A stretch of 41,646 bases of DNA from an uncultured Pseudomonadales bacterium (GCA_949430125.1 CASQMQ010000052.1:1-41646); one strand, 5' to 3'; shown: positions 1-9,255, numbered from the stretch's first letter. Numbers and translations are program-made. The notes: generated from the sequence alone by a model not told the origin.

Positions 1-393
1 AGCGCGATGTTGCTCTAGCGCCTCCAGCAACTTCTCTTGTGATTCGCCGGCTAGGGTGAGATCGCTGTGTGCAACGATGCCGGCGATGTAGGCTTTGTTC
101 GAATTATTCGCCAGGCTCTCGGAGGCTAAAGCTGCAATAGTTTCTGTTTCTCCCACGGACTTGAGATGTTCTTCGCCCTCGCGCCGATAGAACGCTCGGC
201 ATTCTATGAAAACCGTCTTCACAATATTGTGACCTGAGCCCGTGTCTGTCCATAGTTCAGGTAACAAGTAGTCGCGATTGAAGCGCTTCTTCCAGAGGTG
301 ATGATGCGGGTCGATGATTGCTCGGTCAGGTTCGAGGATTTCTTCCTCAATTTGAGCCAGCCATGGATCGGAACCTGGTTCTAATTCAGACAT
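1..393 (-). CDS. Amidohydrolase-2 family metal-dependent hydrolase, N-terminal part (runs off the window)
   Basis: An open frame of 131 codons runs from an ATG at 393 to the window edge without a stop. The start is supported by AGGA a few bases upstream. The N-terminus carries IIDPHHHLW at about residues 26-34, the first metal-binding strand (HxH) of amidohydrolase-2 TIM-barrel hydrolases. The following segment (TVFIECRAFYR, then YIAGIVAHSDL) fits the next barrel strands. Members hydrolyse or decarboxylate small organic acids and lactones; the substrate cannot be told from this fragment. It is divergent from the symporter gene that follows. Confidence 0.85.
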   Translation of the reverse strand, partial: MSELEPGSDPWLAQIEEEILEPDRAIIDPHHHLWKKRFNRDYLLPELWTDTGSGHNIVKTVFIECRAFYRREGEEHLKSVGETETIAALASESLANNSNKAYIAGIVAHSDLTLAGESQEKLLEALEQHRA

Positions 394-569
394 AATTTTT
401 CCTGTTGATGCTTGTATAGAGCTCAAGCACTCAAGTTAGCATCACGTTGTATTTATGGGAATAGCGGCAGGAGTTTACTGCGCATCTGTTGCCTTACAAT
501 TACCATCGTGTAGTATGCGCAAGCATTAGAAAAATAGGTTGATAGATGTCAGGCCTATCTGGACCGGGT

Positions 570-599
570 TTGCTTGCTGTCTATCAGCTGATTTAGAAT
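570..599 (+). promoter_or_regulatory. Candidate sigma-70 promoter of the symporter gene
   Basis: TTGCTT at 570-575 and TAGAAT at 594-599 are separated by 18 bases. The -10 matches the consensus at five of six positions. The ATG lies about 27 bases downstream. Assigned by eye only. Confidence 0.35.
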
Positions 600-625
600 A
601 ACTAGAATTAGAGCTGGAGTTGTAC

Positions 626-2173
626 ATGGATTTGACCGCTTATGTGATCCTCGGGTATTTGTTGTTCTTCATCGCCGTGGGGATTTATATCAGTCGTGGT
701 AATAAAAGCTCTTCTGACTGGGCAATCGGCGGTGGCACGCTGGGTGTAGGCATGCTGGCAGCCGGCATAGCCGGAACTCGCATCGGTGGCGCGGGTACTT
801 ATGGTGTCGCGGGTGATGTTATTACCGAGGGCATCGGTCATCTCTGGTACGGTGTTAATTCCTTCGCCGCCTTGTTTATGGTTGGTTTGTTCTTCGCTAT
901 ACCTTATCGCAAGCTGAGGCTTACCAGTGTGGGTGAGGTATTCGATAGACGCTTCGGCTCAAGCCGTTGTCAGTCTCTGACTAGTCTGTGTGTGCAGGCC
1001 GAGTATCTGGTTGTAAATATTATTGAGCCTTACGTAATAGCGACCATTGTCAGCGGCGTGACGGGATGGCCATTTGGACTTTGCATTATCATCGGAGCAG
1101 TAGTGATTGTGCTGTTCACCGTCACCGGTGGCCTAAAAGGCACGGCTATTACAAATATTGTTCACTGCACAGTCATCATCTTCGGCCTGTCTGCGGTTGG
1201 TTATATAGCGATGCAGAATCTCGGTGGTTGGGAGTCAGTGGTCGCGCAATCGGAAATCAGGCTAACTGAGGCGGGCAAAGATATTCCGTCGTGGTGGAGC
1301 TTTACCGGTATTGGCTGGGCAACAATTATCGCGCTCTTTATTTCTGCCACGATTCACACGCCAGCTGCATCGATTTATGCGAACTATGCGAGCTCAGCAG
1401 CGAAGCAGGAATATCTTATCCCCGGCTTTTTCCTAGCGGGGGTAATCGCCGCATTGATGCCGATGGTTGCAGGATTTATCGGTATCTTAACGATGGTGAG
1501 CTATGGCTCAGAATCCGGATTGTCTGGGTATTTAAACATTGCGCAACTCGCGATGGATACCGGGCCGCTACTCGGGGGTATTGCGTTGGCAGCGGTGTTA
1601 GCCGCCGTAATCTCTTCTGGAGCGCCTATTCTCTTGGCTAGTGCAACGATGTTGGTTAGTGATTGGATCCCCGGCTCGAAGAATTTCTCTAGCGAGAAGA
1701 AGCTGCGCTTGTATAAGCTGGTGACAGTGCTCTATGGCTCTACCGCGGCATTCTGTGCCTGGTATTTTAACTTCGGTTCGGTGCTGCAATTTCTACTTCT
1801 GGGGTTCGCGATGGTAGTACCACCTGCCATTGCAGTGACGTACGTGTTTTACTGGAAGAAGACTACCGAGAAGGCGGCGTTCTGGGGAATGTTGATTGGA
1901 TTTATAAGCGGCTTGCTCATGTGGTTGCTCAACAACTGGTACTCAGGTGCACAAAATGCCGACGTAGGTGGATTTGCACAGACTTGGTATGAGCTTTGTC
2001 AGTATCTAGGAGAGTGGCGCGACCCATCGTTCCTAACGCTATTATTGCCGGTCTTCACGATTCCAATAATCACGCTGATGTTCCCCGCAAAGATTGATAA
2101 GACAGGGACAGAGATGTCTGCTACGTTCTACAAGGACTTGGGAAGGATTCAGCGGAATCTTGATTGGGTCTAG
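626..2173 (+). CDS. Sodium:solute symporter family (SSS) permease
   Basis: This is a 515-residue polytopic inner-membrane protein with about 13 hydrophobic segments, the usual size and layout of the sodium:solute symporter family. The glycine-rich stretch in the second helix (GGGTLGVGMLAAGIAGTRIGG) and the SSGAPILLASATMLVSD region near residues 335-355 are typical. The family couples sodium entry to uptake of organic acids, amino acids, sugars or similar solutes; the substrate is not predictable here. The ATG at 626 is chosen over an in-frame TTG at 620 because GGAG sits six bases before it. The gene stands alone and ends at a strong terminator shared with the convergent gene. Confidence 0.88.
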   Translation: MDLTAYVILGYLLFFIAVGIYISRGNKSSSDWAIGGGTLGVGMLAAGIAGTRIGGAGTYGVAGDVITEGIGHLWYGVNSFAALFMVGLFFAIPYRKLRLTSVGEVFDRRFGSSRCQSLTSLCVQAEYLVVNIIEPYVIATIVSGVTGWPFGLCIIIGAVVIVLFTVTGGLKGTAITNIVHCTVIIFGLSAVGYIAMQNLGGWESVVAQSEIRLTEAGKDIPSWWSFTGIGWATIIALFISATIHTPAASIYANYASSAAKQEYLIPGFFLAGVIAALMPMVAGFIGILTMVSYGSESGLSGYLNIAQLAMDTGPLLGGIALAAVLAAVISSGAPILLASATMLVSDWIPGSKNFSSEKKLRLYKLVTVLYGSTAAFCAWYFNFGSVLQFLLLGFAMVVPPAIAVTYVFYWKKTTEKAAFWGMLIGFISGLLMWLLNNWYSGAQNADVGGFAQTWYELCQYLGEWRDPSFLTLLLPVFTIPIITLMFPAKIDKTGTEMSATFYKDLGRIQRNLDWV

Positions 2174-2198
2174 CAGACGAAGTTGTGCTTAGTATAAA

Positions 2199-2228
2199 AA
2201 AAGAGGGCTAATTACTTAGCCCTCTTTT
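2199..2228. terminator. Bidirectional rho-independent terminator
   Basis: A perfect 12-bp inverted repeat (AAAAGAGGGCTA / TAGCCCTCTTTT) encloses a 6-base loop. The A-run on the left and T-run on the right let it work in both directions. It lies between the convergent symporter and ThDP-enzyme genes. Confidence 0.9.
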
Positions 2229-2262
2229 AGTTTCTGCAATACTGTTTTGCAGTATTTCTACT

Positions 2263-3828
2263 CTATCTTTGCATTTCAGCGTTGGCCTGAATAACGAAGG
2301 GGCCGGGTGTCTCATAACTTTTCTCTAGCAAAGTGGTTAGCTCCTCTGCAGTATCGGCAGTAGCTCCTGGCACTCCGAAGCCTCTGGCCATATCGACCCA
2401 GTTTAGCCCAGGATTTCCGATATCGAACAGGCTCGCGGCTATGTCGCCAACTTCGGTGACACCTAGTCGAGCATATTCCACATTGAGAATATTGTAAGAG
2501 CGGTTCGCGAAAATAACCGTTGTGACATTCAGGCCTTCTCTCGCCTGAGTCCAGAAACACTGATTGGTATAGGCTGCACCACCGTCACCAAGCATGGCTA
2601 GTACCTGCCGATCTGGGCAGGCAAGGGCCGCGCCAGTAGCGCAAGGGCCGCCCTGACCAATGGCGCCGCCGGTAAGACTAAGCCAAGTATTCGGCGCAGA
2701 GTTTTGGCAGTAAGGGTAGGCTGCATTGCCGCCACCAGAGTCAGTTGCAACAATTAGATTTTCAGGCATCGTTGCCGCGACAGATTGAATGATAGATTTC
2801 GTGTCGAGCTCACCGCTTGGCTTGCCAATTTCAACCTTCTCAAAATTCTTAATGACTTCGTTTTGTGCACCGAGTCGCTCGGTCAAACGTTGTAGTGCAT
2901 CGATCGAATCTTCTTCGATGTACGTCAGGCGACTAACCTTGCAGCCTTTCGGAACGAGTTGTCCTGGTATGCCCTTATAGGCAAAAAAGCTCGCGGGAAC
3001 CTGGCCGCCAACTATGATTAGGTGTTCAACACCATCTAAGGTCTGAAGAACCTGCTCGGGGAAGTAGGGTAGACGTTCTACAGCTACCGCTCCAGGACCG
3101 CCATCTACGCGCGCAGGGAAGGTGCCGGTCATCAATCGGCAACCTGTTTTACTCGCTATCTTGCTAGCTGCTGCGAGAGCGGCTGGGTCAGTAGCATGAT
3201 GCTCTAGAAGCATCACAGTGCGACCACCTTTCTCTAGAAGCGGCGCTATCCTTTCGATCGGCTGTTCATCTATTTTACTGCGCTGTGGCAGTGCATTCGG
3301 CATCACCGGCCCTGAGCTCTCGCCCCAGGCTGCATCCGCACCCATTATCAGTGTAGCGATCTGGCCGTTAGAGCCTGCGCTCTGGCGTAGGGTGGCGGTG
3401 TACGCGTCCGCGCCGTCCTGAGCGAGGGTTTCATTGGTACTACAAGACTTGATCCAGGAAGAATAATTCTTCGCGAGCGTTTCAATATCTGAAGTGAGTG
3501 GTGCATCGAAGCCAACATGGTAATTCGGATGGTTTCCGACAATATTGATCATGGGTGAATTCGCGCGGCGCGCGTTATGCAGATTTGCAATGCCGTTCGC
3601 CAAGCCGGGGCCTAAGTGCAGTAGTGTGGCGGCGGGCTTGCCTGTCATGCGCGCGTAGCCATCGGCGGCGCCGGTGCATACGCCTTCGAAAAGTGCGAGC
3701 ACAGACTTCATTTGCGGAACGCTATCGAGAGCCTGAACTAGATGCATCTCGGAGGTGCCGGGATTTGCTATGCAAAGCTCGACTCCGCAGTCTGCCAGTG
3801 TTTCAATTAATGCGGTTGCTCCATTCAT
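2263..3828 (-). CDS. Thiamine-diphosphate-dependent enzyme, acetolactate synthase / benzoylformate decarboxylase-like
   Basis: The 521-residue protein has the full three-domain layout of the ThDP decarboxylase superfamily. The N-terminal PYR domain has the catalytic glutamate in LFEGVCTGAADGYAR (Glu48). A central Rossmann-like domain spans about residues 190-330. The C-terminal PP domain has the ThDP/Mg motif GDGG at 414-417 and the paired Asn further on (NRSYN, 442-446). It resembles the group annotated as acetolactate synthase large-subunit-like, but no small subunit is adjacent. A 2-oxoacid decarboxylase or carboligase role is therefore equally likely. The start at 3828 follows AGGAG; an upstream in-frame ATG at 3852 lacks one. 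A CCGCGA/TCGCGG hairpin lies in the leader. Confidence 0.85.
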   Translation of the reverse strand: MNGATALIETLADCGVELCIANPGTSEMHLVQALDSVPQMKSVLALFEGVCTGAADGYARMTGKPAATLLHLGPGLANGIANLHNARRANSPMINIVGNHPNYHVGFDAPLTSDIETLAKNYSSWIKSCSTNETLAQDGADAYTATLRQSAGSNGQIATLIMGADAAWGESSGPVMPNALPQRSKIDEQPIERIAPLLEKGGRTVMLLEHHATDPAALAAASKIASKTGCRLMTGTFPARVDGGPGAVAVERLPYFPEQVLQTLDGVEHLIIVGGQVPASFFAYKGIPGQLVPKGCKVSRLTYIEEDSIDALQRLTERLGAQNEVIKNFEKVEIGKPSGELDTKSIIQSVAATMPENLIVATDSGGGNAAYPYCQNSAPNTWLSLTGGAIGQGGPCATGAALACPDRQVLAMLGDGGAAYTNQCFWTQAREGLNVTTVIFANRSYNILNVEYARLGVTEVGDIAASLFDIGNPGLNWVDMARGFGVPGATADTAEELTTLLEKSYETPGPFVIQANAEMQR

Positions 3829-3853
3829 GTGTGGCTCTCCTTCGATCAACAAA

Positions 3854-3871
3854 CCGCGAATTTGATCGCGG
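3854..3871 (-). promoter_or_regulatory. Small hairpin in the leader of the ThDP-enzyme gene
   Basis: CCGCGA and TCGCGG form a 6-bp inverted repeat with a 6-base loop, about 26 bases upstream of the ATG at 3828 and just before its ribosome-binding site. It could be a protein operator or an mRNA hairpin. No T-run follows, so it is not a terminator. Confidence 0.35.
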
Positions 3872-3943
3872 AAAAGTTGGACATCATAGCATCAAAGACT
3901 GAACTGTTAAGTAGGAGTTCAATAGCCGTCAGAGGAGTCCGTA

Positions 3944-4312
3944 GTGGCTATAAGCATCGAGCAGCGCGAATACGTAGCGCACATCGTTGACCTGCTACAA
4001 TTTATTGGGCCGGTCGAATCGAAGTCCATGTTTGGCGGATTTGGCATGTTCCTTGAAGGCTTAATGTTCGGTCTAGTTGCCGGCAATGAGCTCTATCTGA
4101 AAGTCGATACCCAAAACCTGCAGGATTACGAGGATCTTGGCTTGCAAGCCTTCAGCTTCGAGAAGAACGGTAGGCAATTCAAGATGAGTTACTACCAAGC
4201 ACCGGAAGAGGCTATGGAAGATGCTGAGCTTTTAAGTGATTGGGCCTCCAACGCTTACGGTGCAGCTATGCGCGCTGCCGCGAAGAAAGGCGGTAAGCGA
4301 AAGAAACAGTAA
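3944..4312 (+). CDS. TfoX N-terminal domain protein (stand-alone)
   Basis: This 122-residue protein consists of a TfoX N-terminal domain: a conserved SMFGGFGMFLEGLMFGLVAGNELYLKVD core at about residues 28-55, then the YYQAPEEAMED segment, and a basic Lys/Arg-rich tail. Full-length TfoX/Sxy is a competence regulator with a second, C-terminal domain. Short proteins with only the N-domain are common in proteobacteria and have no settled role. The start codon is GTG, with AGAGGAG six bases before it. Nothing nearby suggests a competence locus. Confidence 0.82.
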   Translation: MAISIEQREYVAHIVDLLQFIGPVESKSMFGGFGMFLEGLMFGLVAGNELYLKVDTQNLQDYEDLGLQAFSFEKNGRQFKMSYYQAPEEAMEDAELLSDWASNAYGAAMRAAAKKGGKRKKQ

Positions 4313-4377
4313 ATAGCTGCGGATAGCCATTTGGTTTACACTCTGTGCTTCATAAATTGCTTGTCTAGGGGCACGCC

Positions 4378-5373
4378 ATGAAATCTCGACTTCTTACTCT
4401 CGGTGCACTGACCGCCACTGTCTTTGGCCTTTGTGTGACATCTGTGCAGGCGCAGGATAGCGACTATGTCGTACCGCGAACCGAATATGGCCAGCCTGAT
4501 CTAAATGGCGTGTGGAATTTTAGTTCCTTTGTTCCCATGCAGCGTCCTACCCAATTTGCCGACAAAGAGTTTCTGACACCTGAAGACATCGCCGCGATTG
4601 CTAGTCGGACCGAAGCGGGTTTGCAAGCGTTGAACAATATCGGTGTTGGTGGCTACAACACGTTCTGGGTTGAGAACGCTGGCAGGGGTGACAACACGCG
4701 CACCTCACTCATTACCTACCCTCGCAATGGTCGGGTGCCGGAAACAGTTGAGGGCGTGTCGGTTCAGATCGGCGGTCTTGGCCCGGACGAGCCTGGTGTG
4801 CGGCCAGTGCGAATGGTTGTCGGTGGTATTGCGAAAGACGGCCCCGAAGATAGAGGCACGTCCGAGCGATGTCTCGTTGGCTTTAACTCAGGCCCGCCAT
4901 TCACACCAAACTTGTACAACAATAATGTGCAGTTGATTCTGGGTAAGGATACTGCCGTTATCATGACCGAGATGATTCACGATGCGCGTATCGTGCCACT
5001 AGACGGCCGCGATCATATTGACGATAGCATTCGCCAATTCTCTGGTGATTCACGGGGTTATTGGGAAGGCGATACCTTGGTTGTAGAGACTAGAAATTTC
5101 AACGACCTGACGCAGAGTTTCAGTGTCTTCGGTAGTTCCATCGATAAGGTTCTTACCGAGAAGTTTACGCGTGTCGATGAATTCACAGTTAACTATGAGT
5201 TCACAGTCGACGATCCTAGTACATTCAAAGACAAGATCACTGCTGTGATACCGATGGCGAAGCTTGATGGCTTGATGTACGAGTACGCATGCCATGAAGG
5301 TAACTACGGCATGGTCAATATACTTCGCGGCGAGCGCATGGAAGAACAGCGTGCTAGTGAGAGTGGTCAATAA
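4378..5373 (+). CDS. Secreted protein of unknown function
   Basis: This 331-residue protein has a clear Sec signal peptide with probable cleavage after VQA (residue 25). The mature start contains EYGQPDLNGVWNFSSF, then PMQRPTQF. This 'G(Q/D)PDLNG.W' opening followed by 'plqRP' recurs in a poorly characterised group of exported proteins that I recognise from marine proteobacteria and acidobacteria; I cannot assign an activity. Later segments include CLVGFNSGPPF and a region with DSRGYWEGDTLVVET near 221-235, which is also typical of that group. It stands alone and is convergent with the aldo/keto reductase. Most likely periplasmic. Confidence 0.75.
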   Translation: MKSRLLTLGALTATVFGLCVTSVQAQDSDYVVPRTEYGQPDLNGVWNFSSFVPMQRPTQFADKEFLTPEDIAAIASRTEAGLQALNNIGVGGYNTFWVENAGRGDNTRTSLITYPRNGRVPETVEGVSVQIGGLGPDEPGVRPVRMVVGGIAKDGPEDRGTSERCLVGFNSGPPFTPNLYNNNVQLILGKDTAVIMTEMIHDARIVPLDGRDHIDDSIRQFSGDSRGYWEGDTLVVETRNFNDLTQSFSVFGSSIDKVLTEKFTRVDEFTVNYEFTVDDPSTFKDKITAVIPMAKLDGLMYEYACHEGNYGMVNILRGERMEEQRASESGQ

Positions 5374-5381
5374 GGAACAGG

Positions 5382-5414
5382 GGAGGAAGTTAGCTTTCTG
5401 GGTTCGTTTCCTCC
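5382..5414. terminator. Weak terminator-like hairpin between convergent genes
   Basis: GGAGGAA (5382-5388) can pair with TTCCTCC (5408-5414) across a 19-base loop, between the stops of the secreted protein and the aldo/keto reductase. There is no good T-run, so the call is tentative. Confidence 0.3.
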
Positions 5415-5441
5415 ACTACTTCTCTTAATACTACTTAACTA

Positions 5442-6425
5442 TTACGCTTCATCTGGATCCAGCGAAATCATATGCGACTTTGCATAGCGATCTCCGCATA
5501 CCGAATCTCCACTAAACACCTTTCCTGCTCGGGCTAGCTCCTCGCTGCTGATCGACAACTGGGTCGCCTGAGCATTCTCTTCGACATATTTTACGTGCTT
5601 GGTGCCGGGAATTGGTACGAAGTTAGGATCTTGAGCTAGCACCCAAGCTAGGGCGAGTTGCGCTGGCGTGCAAGAATTCGAGGCGGCGATTTCCTGCAAA
5701 ACGGCTAACTGCTGACTATTCTGCTCGAAATTTTCACCTAGAAATCTTGGCATGGTGTGCCGCATATCGTCACCGCCTAGGGCAGACATGTCAGTGATTA
5801 CGCCAGTAAGAAACCCCCGCCCAAGGGGACTAAAAGGGACGAAACCTATCCCCAATTCCCTGCAGCAATCGAACACCTTGTTCTCGGGTTCGCGGCTCCA
5901 CAGAGAATACTCCGATTGCACCGCACTGATCGGGTGTTCGCGGTGAGCCTTCCTTATGGTTGTAGAAGAACATTCGGACAGACCGATAGTACGAATCTTG
6001 CCGGCGCTAATACAGTCGGCTAGCGCGCCTACGCTTTCTTCGATTGGGACATTGAAATCACGGCGATGCAGATAATACAAATCGATGACATCAGTGTTCA
6101 GCCGGCGAAGGCTGTCCTCGCAGGTCTTCTTTATGTTTTCAGGGGTGCAATCAATGGCGCGTTTTCCATCTCGGTCGACGATCCCGCACTTACTAGCAAG
6201 AATGAACTCATTGCGCCGGGCAGGCAGAACCTCGCCAAGAAGGGTCTCATTGTGGCCCAGGCCATACAGGCTGGCGGTGTCTAGAAAGGTATAGCCGATA
6301 TCCAATGCTCGGTGCAGGGTGCGTTCCGATTCTTTTCGGTTCGCTGCTCCGTAGGATTGAGACATGCTCATGCAGCCTAATCCTAGGGCGGAAACCTGTA
6401 ATTCTCCGAGTTGCCTAGTCTTCAT
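5442..6425 (-). CDS. Aldo/keto reductase
   Basis: This 327-residue NADPH-dependent oxidoreductase is of the aldo/keto reductase (TIM barrel) superfamily. The catalytic tetrad is visible: Asp49 and Tyr54 (FLDTASLYG), Lys79 (ILASKCG) and His120 (LYYLHR). The C-terminal coenzyme loop is present (PIPGTKHVKYVEENAQA). It belongs to the large group of bacterial general-stress or sugar/aldehyde-type reductases; the substrate is unknown. Single gene, facing away from the DUF4105 gene across a long intergenic region. Confidence 0.88.
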   Translation of the reverse strand: MKTRQLGELQVSALGLGCMSMSQSYGAANRKESERTLHRALDIGYTFLDTASLYGLGHNETLLGEVLPARRNEFILASKCGIVDRDGKRAIDCTPENIKKTCEDSLRRLNTDVIDLYYLHRRDFNVPIEESVGALADCISAGKIRTIGLSECSSTTIRKAHREHPISAVQSEYSLWSREPENKVFDCCRELGIGFVPFSPLGRGFLTGVITDMSALGGDDMRHTMPRFLGENFEQNSQQLAVLQEIAASNSCTPAQLALAWVLAQDPNFVPIPGTKHVKYVEENAQATQLSISSEELARAGKVFSGDSVCGDRYAKSHMISLDPDEA

Positions 6426-6691
6426 AATTTTTTTATATCCACACTGTAGTGCCCGTTAAAATGGTAGAGATTCTATCATGTTAGTTCTCGTTCAGACTCT
6501 GTTCATACTCGCTCGCGTACTCTTCAACTCTTAGCGGAAAAGAGCTAGCGACAGACAACCTCGCAAGACCCGCACTAATTAGCCTGTTTGCTGGTAGCAC
6601 AGTCTGCCGCAAATCCTCACTCAACTAATGGCGGTTAGAGAGTGGGGATTTTTTATGTCTGAATAAATGAAAGGAATCTTGCGCCGGATTC
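6426..6691 (+). other. Intergenic region; possible small RNA or attenuator leader
   Basis: No protein-coding gene is apparent. The notable element is a very strong plus-strand terminator at 6611-6654 with no plus-strand gene upstream. A possible -10 (TATCAT near 6475) lies upstream. A transcript of roughly 170 bases ending at the hairpin would be a small RNA, or a leader that attenuates the DUF4105 gene. It does not resemble 6S, 4.5S or tmRNA. Confidence 0.35.
6611..6654 (+). terminator. Strong rho-independent terminator without an upstream gene
   Basis: A 12-bp stem (AAATCCTCACTC / GAGTGGGGATTT, one G-U pair) encloses a second 4-bp stem (CTAA/TTAG). Six T residues follow. Orientation is plus-strand, although the only gene to its left runs the other way. 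Confidence 0.75.
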
Positions 6692-6719
6692 TTACTTTCC
6701 GCGCTAGAGCTAATATAGT
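6692..6719 (+). promoter_or_regulatory. Candidate promoter of the DUF4105 gene
   Basis: TTACTT (6692-6697) and TATAGT (6714-6719) have a 16-base spacer. A start near 6726 would give a leader of about 84 bases before the ATG at 6810. Assigned by eye. Confidence 0.35.
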
Positions 6720-6809
6720 GCCTCTGATTGTTTGATCAATAGTATATCTTTGATAAGATTACAAAATTCTCGGAATCCCCAAAACAAGACAGTGGCTCTC
6801 AAAGTTAGA

Positions 6810-8184
6810 ATGATATTCCCCTCTCAAACAGGCACCTGTGCCCCTCGCTGGAGAACAAGGCGTGTCTATGCGGCATTCCTGTCAGTTCTCGCAATCATCG
6901 CTGTAACAGTACTACCTTTCAACAGAGCTTCGGCTCTAGAGCCCATCGAGTCGCCGGATCAGTACTCCTTGCCAGCGGATATGGATGGCGTTCATTTCTA
7001 TCTGATTACGGTCGATGTGGGCAACAAGGTATGGGATAACTTCGGTCATACGGCGTTGCGGGTAATCGATGAAAATACCAATACCGATGTGGTATTCAAC
7101 TGGGGTGTATTCCGCATCAACGGAGGTCCAGTTTCATTTTCCTACAATTTCTTCAAAGGAATAATGAACTACGAATTGGGAACGCAATCACCCAGTCAGG
7201 AATTCGCGATGTATCGCTCTCAGGAGCGCAGTGTTTGGCAGGATAGGATCAATCTAACGAATCCGCAGAAAGAAATTCTTTATCGGCGCCTGCTTTGGAA
7301 TATGCAGCCAGAGAATATAGTTTATCCCTATCAGTACTTTTTTGATAACTGTACAACTCGTGTTCGTGATTATTTGAATGAAGCTCTTTCGAGTACAATT
7401 GCAGCCCAGACTTCCAGTTACGACCTCCCGTCTCTGACTTTTCGTGATCAGGTTAAGGGGCATTATGAATCGGTAGCGCTAGTAGGCTTCTCCCTCGATG
7501 TGTTGATGAATAGCAATATCGAGGAACCCTTAAGCCAATGGGATGAGATGTTTCTGCCGCTCAAGCTTAGGGAGCGGCTGTATTTGGTTGAATCGGATGT
7601 TGCTGAGGACGGTGTGCGCAATAAGCTCTTGTCTGACCCGCAGGAGGTTATGTTATTTGCACCAGCCAAAGGTGGAGACGGACCCTTATCAGATAGCCTC
7701 TGTTGGTCTCTTAGCCCCGGTGCTGATGTTGTTGTTGATGCTAAAGAAGATCCCCATGTCGTATTTTGCGACTCATTCTCGAATAGGGTTAAAATTTCCT
7801 AGCATTAATTATCGCTTGCTAGGTTTGTTGGGTATCGTGACTGCTTTGTTCAGTGGTATCTACGGCATACTTATGTTGGGGAGTTGGTTTGTATCCGAGC
7901 ACCTAGATCTACACCACAATATTAATCTACTGCTATTCTGGCCTACCGACTTCTTGGTCCTAATCGTAGCGATGCGCTGGTTAGTGTTTTGCAAGCCTTG
8001 GCCCATGACCCACAACAGCACACCATTTTTGAATTACTACATGATGGCGCACCTGCTCAGTATGATGGCCTATGCAGGGGTGACCTTCTTGCAGCTGGTC
8101 GATCAGTCCACTATGGATATCGCGGTGCACGTTCTACCCGGTTTTGCCTCTATTTACAGTGTTAATTTGGCTCGTGGGTTTTGA
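6810..8184 (+). CDS. DUF4105 (Lnb-type periplasmic domain) membrane protein, frameshifted
   Basis: The first frame (stop near 7802) encodes an N-terminal hydrophobic signal/anchor (about residues 20-43 from the ATG at 6810). A DUF4105 domain follows, with the conserved motifs DNFGHTALRV and FDNCTTRVRDYL (invariant His and Cys). After KGGDG the frame drifts into non-homologous sequence. The +1 frame continues sensibly as PYQIASVGLLAPVLML, followed by several membrane helices with the family-typical N-x-NLLLFWP segment, ending at 8184. Removing one C from CCC at 7683-7685 fuses both parts. So this is one gene with a one-base insertion, real or a consensus error. The family's role is unknown; the domain faces the periplasm. 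The start is uncertain: an in-frame TTG at 6732 also exists and neither has a clear ribosome-binding site. Confidence 0.75.
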
Positions 8185-8248
8185 ACCGGCTAAACCGGAA
8201 AATAAATTCTTCTGATCTATCACTTTTAGGTCGCAGTAAAGGCTCATT

Positions 8249-9217
8249 ATGACGGAATTAATTAGTTCGGTAGCCAAGCGTGCAGATGAACCGCATCCTA
8301 TGGCCGCGAAGGTAGCCCGAGCCTCTGCACGGCAGAAGCCGCTGTGTGAATGCACGGCTGAAGAAGCGCGTGCCATGCGTGAGATGCTAGGCAATCCGTT
8401 TGCTCCCCCTAGCTGCGAAATGGAGAGTATCAAAGACCACTGGTTGCCAAGTAGTGGCGGTGAACTAAGAGTTAGGCGATATCATCCCAAGTCACTCTCT
8501 GCTGATCTGCAGCCAGCGCTGTTGTTTTTTCATGGAGGTGGCCATGTTTTGGGCACACTGGATGGTTACGACACGTTCGCTCAACAGCTGGCGCGATTAG
8601 GGAATTGCGTGGTGTTGTCGGTTGAATACCGTTTAGCACCGGAAACAAAATCCGCAGGAATCTATCAAGATGGCTTCGATGTCTATGCCTGGCTTCTGAA
8701 CTCAGGTGAAGAATTAGGCATAGACACCGGGCGCATCGCTATTGGTGGTGATAGTGCCGGTGGTAATATATCGATAGCCGTTATGCTGCAATGTAAACAG
8801 CATAAGATTACACAACCGAATTATCAGGTGCAGATATATCCTGGTATCGATTATCAAATGGGTTACCCCTCAATCGAAGAATTTGCGGAGGGCTATTTTC
8901 TCACCAAGGCTGACAAGCAGTGGTTTCGAAGCCAGTTTCTTGAATCTGAAGAGCGCGCTAGTGACCCGTTGGTTTCATCGCTTCTGGCTGATCTTACAGG
9001 CCTTCCTCCCGGCCTAGTGATTACTGCTGGTTTCGACCCGCTGCGCGATGAAGGCGAAGCCTTCGCAAAGCGTCTGTCGGACCACGGTGTCGAAGTAGAG
9101 CATGTGTGCTACACAGATATGATCCACGCGTTTGTGTCTTTCGCGGGTGGAATTCCTGCTGGGATGACAGCGCTGGAAAAGATAGGTGAACAGCTGCAAC
9201 GAGTGTTCTCCAGCTAG
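8249..9217 (+). CDS. Alpha/beta hydrolase, hormone-sensitive-lipase (fold-3) type esterase
   Basis: This 322-residue protein has all hallmarks of bacterial HSL/family IV esterases: the oxyanion motif HGGGH at 95-99, the nucleophile elbow GDSAGG with Ser169, Asp263 in the DPLRDE motif, and His293 in the MIHAF motif. The N-terminal cap is helical. These enzymes hydrolyse esters of short to medium acyl chains. No signal peptide, so cytoplasmic. It could deliver free acids to the beta-oxidation genes downstream, but that is inference. A TAAAGG-type ribosome-binding site precedes the ATG. Confidence 0.88.
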   Translation: MTELISSVAKRADEPHPMAAKVARASARQKPLCECTAEEARAMREMLGNPFAPPSCEMESIKDHWLPSSGGELRVRRYHPKSLSADLQPALLFFHGGGHVLGTLDGYDTFAQQLARLGNCVVLSVEYRLAPETKSAGIYQDGFDVYAWLLNSGEELGIDTGRIAIGGDSAGGNISIAVMLQCKQHKITQPNYQVQIYPGIDYQMGYPSIEEFAEGYFLTKADKQWFRSQFLESEERASDPLVSSLLADLTGLPPGLVITAGFDPLRDEGEAFAKRLSDHGVEVEHVCYTDMIHAFVSFAGGIPAGMTALEKIGEQLQRVFSS

Positions 9218-9255
9218 TGCAAGTAGGCAGTGCTATTTTTTGCTTTTATTTTGGC

